Shown here: positions 1 through 10,741 of the stretch, in pieces
Numbering within the stretch: position 1 is the stretch's first letter
Layout of the letters: each line of letters starts with the position of its first letter
Assembly (NCBI GenBank): GCA_002794775.1
Contig: NBAY01000045.1
Location: 1 to 64,000 of the forward strand
Reading direction: 5' to 3'
Length of the DNA: 64,000 nucleotides
Origin: Porodaedalea pini
Lineage: Eukaryota; Basidiomycota; Agaricomycetes; Hymenochaetales; Hymenochaetaceae
Made by a program: the position numbers and the translations under genes
Notes under the pieces: generated by a model
The model's database searches: none
What the model was told of the DNA's origin: nothing
Seen by the model: the letters and a program-made list of their open reading frames with translations, nothing else

Positions 1-443
1 TCTTCTCACCCTCCTTTTCTCACAACAGGTCTTGCAGAGTAGAACACAAACCTTGCTGCTGCACCATGAATACTGCATGGATTGGCTTCAAACTTGCAGG
101 AGCTGTTGGTATACTTATATACTTAATTTACAGACACAGGAAAGAATTTTATAGGTAGATGTAGGGGAGCCATAATTTTTGAATCTCAGTGGAAATGTAT
201 GAGAGAACAGACTGGCTGCACTTGTTTGATCTCCACCAACCTACACAGTCAATGTATTGCTCCATATTTTTACATATTTCTGCTCCTGAGAACTGTGCCT
301 TTTTTTTGAGTACTTAATGAGCAGGTACTGTGCAGAATTTACAGAGAAAATCAATATTTATTCTATTTTTTGACATTTTGGCTCAGACCACAGCTCACTT
401 CATGTGACATGCACATGTTGCAGGACTTATGAAAATGGCTGTA
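1..443 (+). repeat. Foldback element F, one arm (partial)
   Basis: This stretch is nearly the same as 48745-49182, including the final bases gctgtaa, after which the two copies diverge. In the second copy the sequence is one arm of a long inverted repeat, so this is the inner spacer plus right arm of another copy whose left arm lies outside the window. I see no protein coding. It is probably a non-autonomous foldback DNA element; the superfamily cannot be told from what is visible. Confidence 0.75.
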
Positions 444-942
444 ACATTGCTCATTTAGGTAGTTCTGTCATTCCCAGCTGCATTCCCAGCCTCAATTTCT
501 ATTTCTGGATGAGTATATATTCTGCCATCTGCGCAATCTGCCACCTCAGTCTTGTACACTACATTGACTGAGGTGAGTGACTCATTACATTTCCTTTTAT
601 TTTTATTCACATATACTATTATATTATATATATTCTACACAGGTACATTCATTGAGTCTTGTACACTACATCGACTGAGTATATATATTCTACACATGTT
701 ATAAAAGGTTATGAGCCTTGCATCTTAAGCCACTGCCCTTACCTTGATCAAGTCAAAGCCCATTGATGCATCCTGGGCTTCATAACTGCAAAGATATGGG
801 TGCTCCTAATGAAGATGAGACTGGTGTGTTGTTCCTACCCATTCCTGATCCTTGTTCCATGGCATTGAGCTGAACTTGGAAGCTCTTGAGTGTTTCCATG
901 ATTGTGCTGAGGTTGACTTCCTTCTTTTTGATCATAACTGGG
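444..942. other. Unassigned AT-rich stretch
   Basis: No gene is supported. A 24-base motif beginning gtcttgtacactacat occurs twice (near 552 and 656), each time close to an AT-rich run. The stretch from about 790 to 942 can be read as a short open segment, but I recognise nothing in it. It ends exactly where a Gy-B LTR begins. Confidence 0.4.
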
Positions 943-1376
943 TGTTAGGACTCGAACTTTTGCTTTACTTTTATTTCTTTCCTTTTATCATTTCTCTATA
1001 TTCTCCTATTCCACCTACCCCATACAATTATTTCTCATCCTTACTCCTTCCACATATTGCCCCCTTATGTCTGACCTTCACTCATTCCAGTCTGTTCCTT
1101 TATGTAATCTTAGGTAATATAGTCCCATGGTCATCTGCATAAAAGGCAGAGGAATTCATACAAACATCTTGTTCTGCTTTTCCTCTTACCTCTGCGATGA
1201 CTTAGGTGAGACTCATTCACTTCTGTATTAGTTTACACTGTATTAATCCTCTTACCTCTGTGACGACCTAGCCTGAGCACAGTGTGTCCCAAGTCCCCGC
1301 TTGAGTATAGCACATCCCAGACAACAGTCAGCCAAGGCTTTCCCAGTTCAAGCATCTCCCAAACTCCCACCTAACA
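943..1376 (+). mobile_element. Gy-B 5' LTR (copy B0)
   Basis: Starts TGTTAGGACTCGAAC and ends CCTAACA, the same termini as the Gy-B LTRs at 33488, 39465 and 45315. Its downstream half also carries the gttctgctttt motif near 1171 that I take as the transcript start. It is followed directly by the Gy-B leader. It is the most diverged of the plus-strand Gy-B 5' LTRs, with many C-to-T type changes, so it is old. Confidence 0.88.
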
Positions 1377-1377
1377 T

Positions 1378-1388
1378 AAAAGCAGAAC
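1378..1388 (+). promoter_or_regulatory. Self-primer binding site (B0)
   Basis: The 11 bases aaaagcagaac lie one base after the LTR and are the exact reverse complement of gttctgctttt inside the LTR. The same arrangement is seen in B1 and B2. Tf1/sushi-type chromoviruses prime reverse transcription with the folded-back 5' end of their own RNA, and this pairing fits that mechanism. Confidence 0.6.
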
Positions 1389-1974
1389 CCCACCCAGGCT
1401 CATCTCCAGTATATGTTGTCACTGTTGACTCACCTTCACTCAGTCTAGAGAAGTGCTCCCCTCGACAGACTTGACATGTAAACCCCCTGAACAACAGCCC
1501 TCAACCCTGCCCAGATGTTTTTGGACATTCATATATCACATAAATCTTCAAACTGACTTTTTCTGACCCTTACCGCATTTGGACACCAACTTGCTCTTGG
1601 ACAAGTTGTCATCCTTATTAGGAAATCCTGGCTCTCCGCATCTCCCTCTGGTGGAGGAGCCATCTAACTTGGATGTGGGTAATGCACCATGTGCAGTCGT
1701 CAACATCATTGTCAATTACCATCTCAGTTGCTTCCTTCCATCTCATCATCAAATTCACTGATGAGCCTGTTCTGTGTCAGTGTAACATTCATCCAAACAC
1801 ACAACCCATTCTGATTCCTCCTCCATCTTAGTAAAGATAGATCTCACAGAGGAACAACAATAGGCTCTCCCCTCTTCCTCACGATTTGATCCAGAATGAG
1901 CATTGTACATTGTGAACAACCAAGAAGGCATCACTCATGACCTCTGGTAAAGTGATATTTGACATGCTTGGTAC
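1389..1974 (+). other. Gy-B leader region (B0)
   Basis: Aligns with the leader between LTR and gag in B1 (33931-34403) and B2 (39888-40361), including the segment that can be read as ALRISLWW in all three copies. No ATG-started gag frame crosses it. I treat it as untranslated leader with possible short upstream ORFs. Confidence 0.55.
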
Positions 1975-2465
1975 TTGACCAATGAAAGAGCACAGAGAGT
2001 CAGGTGGGCACCCTATACACTGTCATCACCTTCCATTTCGACCTTGTCTGTTGTCCTCCCATGTGACCCAGGAGGCTATTGTGCACCTTGCTGGGACTCA
2101 CCACCATCGACCCCCCCTGAACCCCTAACACACATGCCCGTACCCACAATGTGTGTGGGGTTCAACCAACAACAACAGCAGGAGCTCACCACGTTGATCA
2201 CAGCAGCTTTCACTCATCAAGTGGTGAACACCCCTGCTGCTCAAGCCCTGGCTGCCTTGGCCCCATCCATTGATGTTGCCAGGCCACGCAAATTCACTGG
2301 CAGCAATGACTACCTCAACTTCAAACACGAGGTCACCCTCTTCATCTCAGCAAACCCAATGAGGTACCCCTCATCATCAAGTAAGATCTATCTTGCTCTC
2401 TCATACCTCAAGGGTGGCAACATATTGACATGGGTGCAAAACTATGTCAAAGAATTCATGACTGC
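1975..2465 (+). pseudogene. Gy-B gag, N-terminal part, cut by an LTR
   Basis: The translation follows the Gag of B1 and B2: a Gln-rich stretch, the motif SIDVARPRKFTG, then DYLNFKHEVTLFISANP and LSYLKGG. Gag is the structural protein of the retroelement particle. The reading frame stops where a reverse-oriented Gy-A LTR begins at 2466; the part after EEST in B1/B2 and the zinc knuckle are missing. The few residues that appear to continue the ORF (VGVQTLLI) are LTR sequence. The copy is dead by truncation. Confidence 0.85.
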
Positions 2466-2943
2466 TGTAGGGGTGCAGACTCTTCTAATCTGAAGGGCAA
2501 TCCAGGCTAAAGCTTGTGTTCAACCTAAGGGGGACTGTGGTGACTTGGTATACTGAGAGGGAAAACCTAAGTAGAATGAAGTTTGAGATATGAAGACTCA
2601 GTGATACAGATACATATGGGATTCCGGTTGGACCAAGACTTGGCTAGTGAGGGTCAGCACTTTAGATAGCAGCCAGAACTTTTGGTGATTGGGTGTTGGA
2701 GTTCTGAGAGTCAGTGGTAGAGTCGACTTGTATTGATTCAGAGTAAGAGTCAGGTGAATAGTTTGTAGAACTGCATGTAGTAGATTGCTACTGTCTAGAG
2801 GTGGGGAGGGAACTTTTTTTTTTAACTGCTTGAACTACTGTGGTTTTTATACTAAACTACAGTGAGGAAAGTGGTGCAAGACTCGGCTGAGTCTGTGAGA
2901 ACAACTATGTGAGTGAGTTAGCAATCAGCCTATGCACATCATG
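2466..2943 (-). mobile_element. Gy-A LTR fragment
   Basis: Reads as the reverse complement of the 3' part of the Gy-A LTR (compare 57912-58390). It begins TGTAGGGGTGCAGACTC and stops after about 478 bp, where a reverse Gy-B LTR begins. The 5' third of the LTR (the end starting TGTAGCGATTAACC) is missing. The five bases before it are actgc. Confidence 0.88.
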
Positions 2944-3401
2944 TGTTAGGTGGGAGTCCGGGAGACGACTCGGACTGGGGAGGCCTTGGCTGACTGTCAT
3001 CTGGGATGTGCTATACTTGAGCAGGGACTCGGGACACACTGTACTCAGGCTAGGTCATCACAGAGGTAAGAGGATTAATACAATGTAAACTAATACAGTA
3101 ATGGATAAGTCTCACCTAGGTCATTGTGGAGGTAAGGGGAAAAGCAGAACAAGGAGTTCATGCAATTCCTGATGCCTCTTATAGTGACAACCATGAGACT
3201 ATATTATCTAATATTATATAAGGGAGTGGAGCGGGATGAATGAGTGTTAAGTGTAAAAGAGCGGTAGGGAGAGAATAAGGATGTGAAAGAATTGAAGCAA
3301 ATGGGAGTGGTGTGATGATCAAAAGGAAAAGAGGGTGATGGAATAAGAGAAAGGATAAAAGAAAAAGAAATAAAAGAAAAGCGAAAGTTCAAGTCCTAAC
3401 A
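2944..3401 (-). mobile_element. Gy-B 3' LTR (copy B3, reverse)
   Basis: Reverse complement of the Gy-B LTR: begins TGTTAGGTGGGAG and ends CAAGTCCTAACA. It is followed by the complement of the polypurine tract (run of C at 3406-3412) and then by reverse-strand pol, which is the order expected for a minus-strand Gy-B element. Confidence 0.9.
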
Positions 3402-4877
3402 TTACTCCCCCCTCAAGGTTGGGCGTCCCGACCAACCATGATCATGGTCATCAGGCTTGGTATTGACAAAGAGTGGGCAGAGGCATTGATGAGGGATTTC
3501 AAGTTTACGAGGAGCACCTGGGTATTTTTGATAGAACTCTGCGATTGCCTCCTTTGTGTTCTCTCTGAAGTCCGTCTCAGGTTGCCAGGTCAGTTCGTTG
3601 TAGCTGACCCACTTGACAAGGTACTGTAACTTCCCTCAGTGCAAGCATGAGTCTAGAACCTCCTTGATCTCATACTCCTCCTCATTATCAATGATGTCAG
3701 GTGGTGGCGGTGGTGGTAATTTCTGACTTTTGAAGACCAGTTCAACCACAGGCTTTAGCAGGGCCTTGTTGAAGATGGGGTGGACCTTTTTCCAGTGTTT
3801 GGGGAGTTTGAGCTTGTATGTGCTCGCTCCCACCTTGTTAACAACTTTGAAGGGTCCATACCATTTGTTGGTCAGCTTCTTTATTGGCAAGTCTGTACTA
3901 ATGTTTCACTCATCCAGGAAGACCTTGTCCCTTGCCTTGTACTCCACTGATGCCCCTGCTGTTTGGTCATGGTAGTGTTTCATGTCATCCACTGCCTTGA
4001 CCAGGCTATCCTTCATGGTGCAATGAGTCTCCTTGATGTGCTTCATGAATTCTTCCACTGACATGTTGGCCAAAGAGGTTCACATCGTGTCAAAGCCCAT
4101 AGGATGATGTCCTGTGTTTGCATAGAAGGGGAAGATCTTTGCTGCTGAGTGTTCATGGTTGTTGTAGGTGAACTCTGCAAGGGGAAGCCAGTCCTTCCAG
4201 TCCGATTAGTAGTGGTTTACAAATAAATGCAGGTACTGTTCTAGTTCCTGGTTTACCTGCTCTGTTTGCCCATCCATCTGAGGGTGATACACTATTGATG
4301 GGTTCTCTTCAATGTGTAGAAGCTTGTACAGCTCCTTCATCATTGATGCATCAAACTGGATGCTGCAATCATGAATGATCTTCTTTGGCAGACTATGCAG
4401 GTGAAAGATGTGGTCCTGGTACAACTGTGCCATACCTTCAGCTGACAGCTTTGTCATCATTGGGATTGCATTCATCTGCTTTGAGAACCTGTCCACAAAG
4501 ACACAGATGGTGTTATGTCCCTTTGAGTCTGGGAGTTCCCCAATAAGGTCAACCATGACAATTTCCCAAGGACCTTCAGGGACCATGTTCAGGTGTAGTG
4601 GCCTTGATCTTGATGTTCTCAGTGCCTTTGTCCATTGACAATGATTGCACCCTCAAACATATGCTTGGACATCGGAGAACATAGACATTCACCAAAAGTC
4701 TTGATGGACCAGTTCCACCATCTTCGATGCTCCAGGATGTCCCACTAGTACCAAGTCATGGTACTCCTGCAACACTGCTTCCTTCATTGTCAACAGGACA
4801 TACACCTTGCCCTTCATCTGCCACAACCTGTTGACCTTTGTTATACCTGTCGGCCTCTCTGACTCATTCTGTGCCCT
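3402..4877 (-). pseudogene. Gy-B pol 3' part: integrase and chromodomain
   Basis: Read on the minus strand from high to low coordinates. The integrase zinc-finger part (HDLVLVGHPG, 4689-4889) and catalytic core (4206-4586, with VDLIGELPDS and QTEQVNQELEQY) come first, then the domain after the core (KWYGPFKVVNKVGAS, 3636-3890) and the chromodomain stretch EEYEIKEVLD near 3660. Integrase joins cDNA to the host chromosome; the chromodomain of chromoviruses targets chromatin. Several stops and frame changes break it. Similarity to B1/B2 ends at about 4877, so RT and everything upstream are missing. Confidence 0.85.
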
Positions 4878-6089
4878 GAAAGGAATCACTCATAACGTGG
4901 ATCACAGATCAATGGACCGACATCCTGGATATAGCAAGATTGACACCCTGCAACTGATCATGCAGAATCCAAAGGAGTATCTGGAACAGGCCAGGGATAA
5001 GGCACTGTTCAGGGATTGACAAGTCAAACAGGTGGAATGCCTCAAATGCAAACAAGCACAGCAACTACATGAGACTATATGCTGCAAGCAACAAACACCA
5101 ATATATTGGATATGTTCATCAAGTACCAATGGAGCCCCACCCATCAGAACCTCATGACTTTGACGATGATGGCAAAGACTCCAACAGCAAATGGAATGAC
5201 AGTCAAGTATAGATTGCAAATGCAATACAACAAGGATGCACACTCAGAGTGTAGGAACACCCTCACCTCACTCAGGATGGAAGTACCTCACAACGTGAAC
5301 CCACGTGGTAAAACCCTGGTAGCAACACTAGCCAAGAATGTGTGGCAACATATGACAACCAGGCAACACACTGGAATGGTATGGTTGATGACCTACCCAA
5401 CAAATGGAGTGACAGTCATGGCGATTCAATACACCCAAGGGACATACGGTTTCCTACCGAGCCCAGCAATCATAATGGAGGCCTTAATGACAGGAACAGG
5501 ACCAGTCTGGAGAGCTCTGATACCTGAGCACCCAATAGTCCAAACTATTATCCCAACAATACCAACAGGGATATGAAGGCCACTGATGTTCAACATGCAA
5601 GTGACACAGACAAGCCACCTGACTTATGCTGGGCACTTCACGACAGAACCTGATGCCATGGAGGAATGACTCACCTTCCCTGAAGGCACCCAAAGAAGAA
5701 CACAGCATCAGTCAGCCATGTAATGAGGCAGCCAATGACGATGCAAACTAGACACATGTTCGAGCATGCAATAGTACACAATTGCGTCTCACTGATAAAG
5801 CAAAGAGATGATTGGACAAGGACTGCTGTGCATCAGTAAGCAAGCCCCACTGCTCACTAATATGCAGCAAGGTGGTCAGTCAGCAAGCGCATGGACCATG
5901 TGCACATGGACCAGTTACTGGAGATAGAAGGATAGTAAATAAAGACACACAAGGACGATATAGCTATTTAAATCCTACGAAGAGTAGACACAACCCAATT
6001 CTTTCTTCTCTTCATACCCCCATCTAGACACCTTACTCTTGTACTTCACACTACACTTACGACAGAACAAATACACGTCGTCCTACTGC
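4878..6089 (+). other. Unidentified, LTR-like 3' portion
   Basis: Not similar to any other part of the window. Fragments of open frame on the + strand (4807-5019, 5079-5576, 5342-5527) look like a decayed coding segment, but I do not recognise the protein. From about 5717 the sequence has the look of an LTR or promoter (tgtaatgaggcagcc, then tatagctatttaaat near 5959 followed by a pyrimidine-rich stretch). It ends abruptly at the Gy-A LTR. A Copia-type LTR is one possibility; this is a guess from composition only. Confidence 0.3.
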
Positions 6090-6933
6090 TGTAGGGGTGC
6101 AGACTCTTCTAATCCAGAGGGTAATTTGGGCTACGGCTCATGATCAACCCAAGGGGGACTGCAGTGACTTGGTATACTGAGAGGGACAACCTAAGTAGAG
6201 CAAGGTTTGAGATATGAAGACTCAGTGATACAGATACATGCGGGATTCCAGTTGGACCAAGACTCGGGTGGGCAGAATTGGCACTTATGACAGCAGCTGA
6301 GGGCATTCGGTGATTGGGTGATGGAGTTCTGAGAGTTGGTGGCAGAGTCAGTGTATACTGTTTTCAGAGTGAGAGTCAGGCGAGTAGTGCATAGTAATGC
6401 ATGTAGTAGATTGCGGTCTAGAGGTGAAGAGGGGACTGTCTGTCTCTGTACTTGTCTTGTATCTCCCTATATCTATCTCTATCTGCCATTCCGTCTACAA
6501 ACTACCGCTAATTTATACTAAACTGAAGCAGAGAAAGCGGTGCAAGACTCAGCTGAGTCTGTGTGAACAGATGTGAAGGTGAATCGGTGATCGGCCTGCA
6601 CACATCATGCAGCCAATCATTGCAGAGTGATGTTATAGTGCCCAACCTGCTCTCTCATCTCCCACCACTGCACAACTGTATCCCACGTCCTTGTCCTACT
6701 TGCCTAAGTCCTTCCACCTGTGCCCACAAGAGTCGGTCATCCATGTGCTGATCGAGTTTGTACAACATCCATCCATCTGATCGTGTCCATACCAAGAATT
6801 ATAATAAAGAGTCAGCTGCCAATTGTGAATGTATCAATAGTAATGTTTGGTGGCCGGTAAAGGGAGTCAAAGGAGTAGTGTAAGTGAGGGGAGAAAGACT
6901 CAGCCAGCGTGTAGGTGATGGTTAATCGCTACA
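6090..6933 (-). mobile_element. Gy-A 3' LTR (copy A', reverse)
   Basis: Full-length reverse copy of the Gy-A LTR: begins TGTAGGGGTGCAG and ends GGTTAATCGCTACA (TG...CA in element orientation). The sequence to its right (ctcccggggggcc) is the complement of what precedes the 3' LTR at 47543, so this is the 3' LTR of a minus-strand Gy-A element. Confidence 0.93.
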
Positions 6934-7038
6934 TCTCCCGGGGGGCCAGAAAAAAAATGTTTGCTGTGTACATGAGAAGTGGTTGAATTGGAAATTAAAG
7001 AATGTGTAATGGGCAAGGTTTGGTGCATTCTGTGGTAT

Positions 7039-7590
7039 TTAATGGTGTGAAGAAGAAGAGGAAGAGGTTGATGGTTCACCAATCAATGCTGAAATTGCAC
7101 CCTGGAGTTTTGTGATGTGCGCTATCTGCTGCATGACTGTGTCACAGAGGTTCTCAAGTTGGACTGATGGGGCTGGGTGGTGTATGCTCGTCTGGAGGTC
7201 TGGGTGCCATGGGATAATCGCAATCTGGATGAGGTCGTGTGTCACTGCCAAATGTAGATGCTGATTCACTGGCAGTTCCAGGCCTTGATTGATGACATAT
7301 TTGGTGTGGTTATTGATCAAGGTTGGTCAGGGTCAGTACTGGACATCGATTGCCATGTACAGGCGCAGGAAGAACTCGTGCACCTTCATGCCAGGCTTGG
7401 TGATTGAGTGCCAGAAGTGCTGGTGAGATCCGGAGTGGTGTAGGACGTCCTCGAGAGTGGCCTGATGTGAGTGATGGCATGTGACAGTGAGAGTGAATGA
7501 TATTGACCAGTTGTGAACCCCATGTATGTCATCCAGGCACAGGATTCGGTTGTCATAGAAAGACTCAGTGCTGGTTCAGTCTGAGCACAT
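7039..7590 (-). pseudogene. Gy-A accessory ORF Y (A' copy)
   Basis: Minus-strand counterpart of ORF Y at 46885-47436. The C-terminal 93 codons are open (PVNQHLHLAVTHDLIQI, ending in a Ser run and HH). The start region has a TGA as its fifth codon where the intact copy has CGA, and more stops follow. The function of Y is unknown; no membrane segment or known domain is visible. A reverse TATA box (ttttatagaga, near 7690) lies upstream, as in the intact copy. Confidence 0.75.
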
Positions 7591-8379
7591 GGTCAGTAAA
7601 GGGTAGAAGTGAAGAAGAGCAAAGTTGAATTATTCAAGAGGGGGATATTGTAGAGCAGATAATCCTGAATGAATGAAAAGGAGGGGGTATTTTATAGAGA
7701 CTCGGGGTTATTAGTTAGTGCGATGTTCAGTGTAAAAAAAATCTGGTGGAGAGAAAGTAAAAATAGAGAGGGTCGGTGTTTGTTGTCATACGAAAATGGG
7801 GTTCTTTGTTATTAAGAGAAATGGAGGGGTACTCTATTTTGCCTACTGTAACATGAGGCGATTGAATCAAGGGGGTTTCAAGAGAAATGCACTGGGTGTT
7901 CAGCTTTGGCCTGCCCATTTGTCATGGCTGATCCTTCCTGTGTGACCCTTCCATACTTAGCTGCGAACATCACATTGAAGTCATTCCAGGACACGATCAA
8001 GTTCATGTGCTCACCCAGGTTGATCAGTGCAATGTGCAGCTCATTTAATTGACTGACTAACTGTGAGAGTAGATCGTGGGCTTTGATGGCTTGTTCCCAA
8101 GTGACTTCAGTGAGGCAAGCCATCCTGAGCGCTGTTTCCTGAAGGGCTGACTGTTGTGCTTTGCATGTTGTGCATTCTTGCTCAGCATCTTTGAGCATTG
8201 CTGCAAAGTCAGCCTGCTCGGCTTCTGCAGAAATCAGCAATTCTCGGGCTTCATACAGTTGGCTGAGGTATGCTGGCTGGACATAGGACACTGTTGCTGC
8301 AGTGTTAAACTGGGAGAGGGTCAGGGCTGATTCGTATGAGGTCGCCTTCCTGCTTGCGATCCATCTGAACACCATGCGG

Positions 8380-9311
8380 TGTAGAGCTGTGCTGATTGTC
8401 CCATCACCACTGATCACTCCAGAAGCACTCAAGAACTGGTTCCGATGTGTACCGATCAGTACCGGACTGAATCCGATTGGTCCAGTTTCAAATCAGAACC
8501 TCACAATTGCATCAGCAATGCATTAGAAGATCTCTGAAAGCAATTTGGAATGTACCAGAGATCTTATCTGGATGATCAAGGATGTGGTCACATGGAGCAT
8601 ACAGCCAAGACACGTACCAGACTGCAGTCTGACGACAGGAGCCACATACCGATTGGACGATCTGAGTTCTGGTGGAGCACCGGGATGGTCGGACACTGTG
8701 CGGACATTTTTCCTCTTCATGATTTATGTTTTTCCAATGTTCTTCTGATTTCTATGCTCTCTATGCACGCCTCTATGACCTATGACTTTTCCTTTCGACT
8801 TCTCTATATTTCAACTGATATGCACATTATGCCCGTATGGAAATTATTAACTGTAGATAGATCTTTGGACTTAGTATAATTATGCACCCCATGTCATAGG
8901 TAGAGGATAAGTCAGTTCTACCGCAGAGTCTCCCTCAGACAGGGTACTTGAGTGTGATTCATCTTAGTTCTTGTAAACCTTGTAGTCATTCCATCTTCGT
9001 CTTAGCAACTCGTCTCTTGAACCCGTCTCTCATCTCTTATTCTGTAACTCGATTCTTGTCGCTCACAGCAATCACATCATACCAGTGTTGATTACCTGTG
9101 CACACCATCTCTGTACCGGTTGAGCACTGTCCCGACACTAGTTCCCAACCTTAGTCCTCAATATCAACATGTACCAGCACGTACTGAAGCATACCGATGC
9201 ATACCGGTACGTCGAGTGGTCTCACTGCAGTCAACCCCTAACCTCCCAGAGCATGCGATCATGTCCCCAAAAGGACCACTGATCCCAGATGCCCCTAAGT
9301 CAGGATCTACA
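8380..9311. mobile_element. Element E, LTR-like insertion
   Basis: This 932-bp block interrupts ORF X of A'. It begins TGTAGAGCTGTG and ends GGATCTACA, and the flanks join cleanly when it is removed (compare the join with 46098-46108). The flanking bases gcgg and gtgg are a plausible 4-bp target duplication with one C-to-T change. Termini TG...CA and lack of coding suggest a solo LTR of a family not otherwise present in the window. Internal repeats of the type accggtac and gtaccgat are visible. Confidence 0.7.
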
Positions 9312-9587
9312 GTGGTATACTTCTTCGTACACGAGTTGCATGAGGCCCTCACAATCAGGGCTGGCTATGGCAACTGCAGTACAGAATTGAGACCATGAAC
9401 CTCTAGCGAGTGTGGGTGACTGCAAGAGTCGCTCTTGTATTTCTGGTGTGCAGAATGTGTAGGCCATGTATATCAGAGTCGGGTCTGTAGGTGTGAGCTT
9501 GTCGAATGTGAACAGTAATTCCACCACAAACTTGGCAAATGAGGTTGTTGCAGGGTCGTATACAACTATCCATGAGACACTTGTTGG

Positions 9588-9698
9588 GTGGGGGTTGGCT
9601 AGAGCAAGGTCGCCAGGAGTCAGGGTGGGGGTTGGCTAGAGCAAGGTCGCCAGGAGTCAGGGTGGGGGTTGGCTAGAGCAAGGTCACCAGGAGTCAGG
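9588..9698. repeat. 37-bp tandem repeat, 3 copies
   Basis: Three head-to-tail 37-bp units (starts 9588, 9625, 9662) beginning gtgggggttggctagag. The third has one transition. The A copy near 33230-33265 has a single unit, so this is a local expansion inside ORF X of A'. Confidence 0.95.
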
Positions 9699-9766
9699 TT
9701 GGGCATACAGCATGCCATGCCCTTGAGGATGATTGCATGGGGAGGTGTAATGTTGGTACTTTCCAT

Positions 9767-10526
9767 TGTGGGCAGGGTCAGGTGTTGTCTCTTTTTCCTT
9801 TTTGTTGCTTTCAGTAATGGTGTGTCTTTTTAAGGACAGTTGTGTCACCTGAGTCATTTGTGTGTCTGTTTTGGGAGGACCTCTCTGTATTGGTCATGCC
9901 ATCAGTTGGCGGAGTTCGCATTCATTGCGTGTTTCAGGTGGTTCGTTTGCATACTTCAATTGGGTCCTTTGGTGGGTGATTCGTGACAGTGATAGTGTCA
10001 TTTTCTCGTGGTCGGTGGCCAGTCGATTGGCAAATTTTTGTCTTTTAGTCTGTTGTTTTGTATTTTGTGTGCTGGTCCATGTCTCTGTATTGCCAGTTGT
10101 GATTTTTGTTTGGTGGTCTTGGCTCGGTGAAGTTATTTTCTTTGGTGTTCACATTCCATTGAGCATCTGTGTGTTGTGTGCCTTGTGGTTTCTTTTCATT
10201 TGGAGTGGCCTCATTGTTAAACACTGGTGTTTGGTGTGTACCTGGGTTCATTGTGAGTGATTGGCAGGTTTGTGCTGTATTTGGTGTGGTCTGGATCCAC
10301 ATGTGATTGACTTTTGAGGTGTGTGATTGTTGAGAACTGTTTCAGGCACTTCGGTGATCTTGAAATGACCAGGTTCCACATCGTGCTTCTTGAGTGCGAT
10401 CACGGCACTTGTTTAGGTCTGGTAACATGGGGGCATGATTCCTGTTGGTAAAGATTGTTGTAGTTTTCGAAACATGCCCCCCTCTACTTTTTACTACCAC
10501 CTCCTCCATCTCACCTTACCCATTCG
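9767..10526. promoter_or_regulatory. Intergenic region between ORF X and the antisense gene (A')
   Basis: This 760-bp stretch separates the starts of two divergently oriented Gy-A accessory genes: ORF X to the left (-) and the antisense gene to the right (+, ATG at 10527). It corresponds to 32394-33154 in copy A. No convincing coding. As the only DNA between two divergent starts it is the likely shared promoter; this is inferred from position. Confidence 0.4.
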
Positions 10527-10741
10527 ATGGACAATGCTATGACTCCTGATACTGTCCCATGCACCCCTGCATCTCCCAAGGATGAGGGGGGGGGGTTCTT
10601 CGACACCACCACAGGAGAAGTTGGGGGCTAGCAATCACATGCCAGTGACCTCTGATTTTTTGCAGGAAACTGACAATGGCAACTGAGATGTGGGAGGTGC
10701 ACTCGTCAGCATGGATCTCCTGCATCCATTGCAGCTACCGT
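10527..10741 (+). pseudogene. Antisense accessory gene of Gy-A (A'), 5' exons
   Basis: In this minus-strand copy the accessory gene that is antisense to pol reads on +. ATG at 10527 opens DNAMTPDTVPCTPASPKDEG. A likely 46-bp intron (gttggg...tttgcag) ends near 10655, and exon 2 begins ETDNGN, followed by a TGA where CGA is expected. The gene is cut at 10741 by the D insertion; the central part lies inverted at 11741-13561, and the last codons are at 14499-14612. A poly-G run of 10 at 10586 differs in length from copy A and would shift frame. Confidence 0.65.

Larger units (their letters stand above)
7878..9766 (-). pseudogene. Gy-A accessory ORF X (A' copy), interrupted by E
   Basis: Minus-strand counterpart of ORF X (33155-33487 plus 46045-46590). 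It starts at the ATG complement near 9764, runs through FDKLTPTDPTLIYMAYTF (9300-9527) and is interrupted by element E at 8380-9311. It continues with RWIASRKATSYESALTLSQF and ends at AEHPVHFS. A 37-bp tandem triplication at 9588-9698 lies in its N-terminal coding part; 37 is not a multiple of 3, so the frame is destroyed. The protein is helical and Ala/Gln-rich in its second half, with no domain I recognise. Confidence 0.75.

Noticed and set aside
9588..9698. Repeat array resembling CRISPR
   Set aside because: The three 37-bp units are directly adjacent with no spacers, and the setting is a eukaryotic retroelement.
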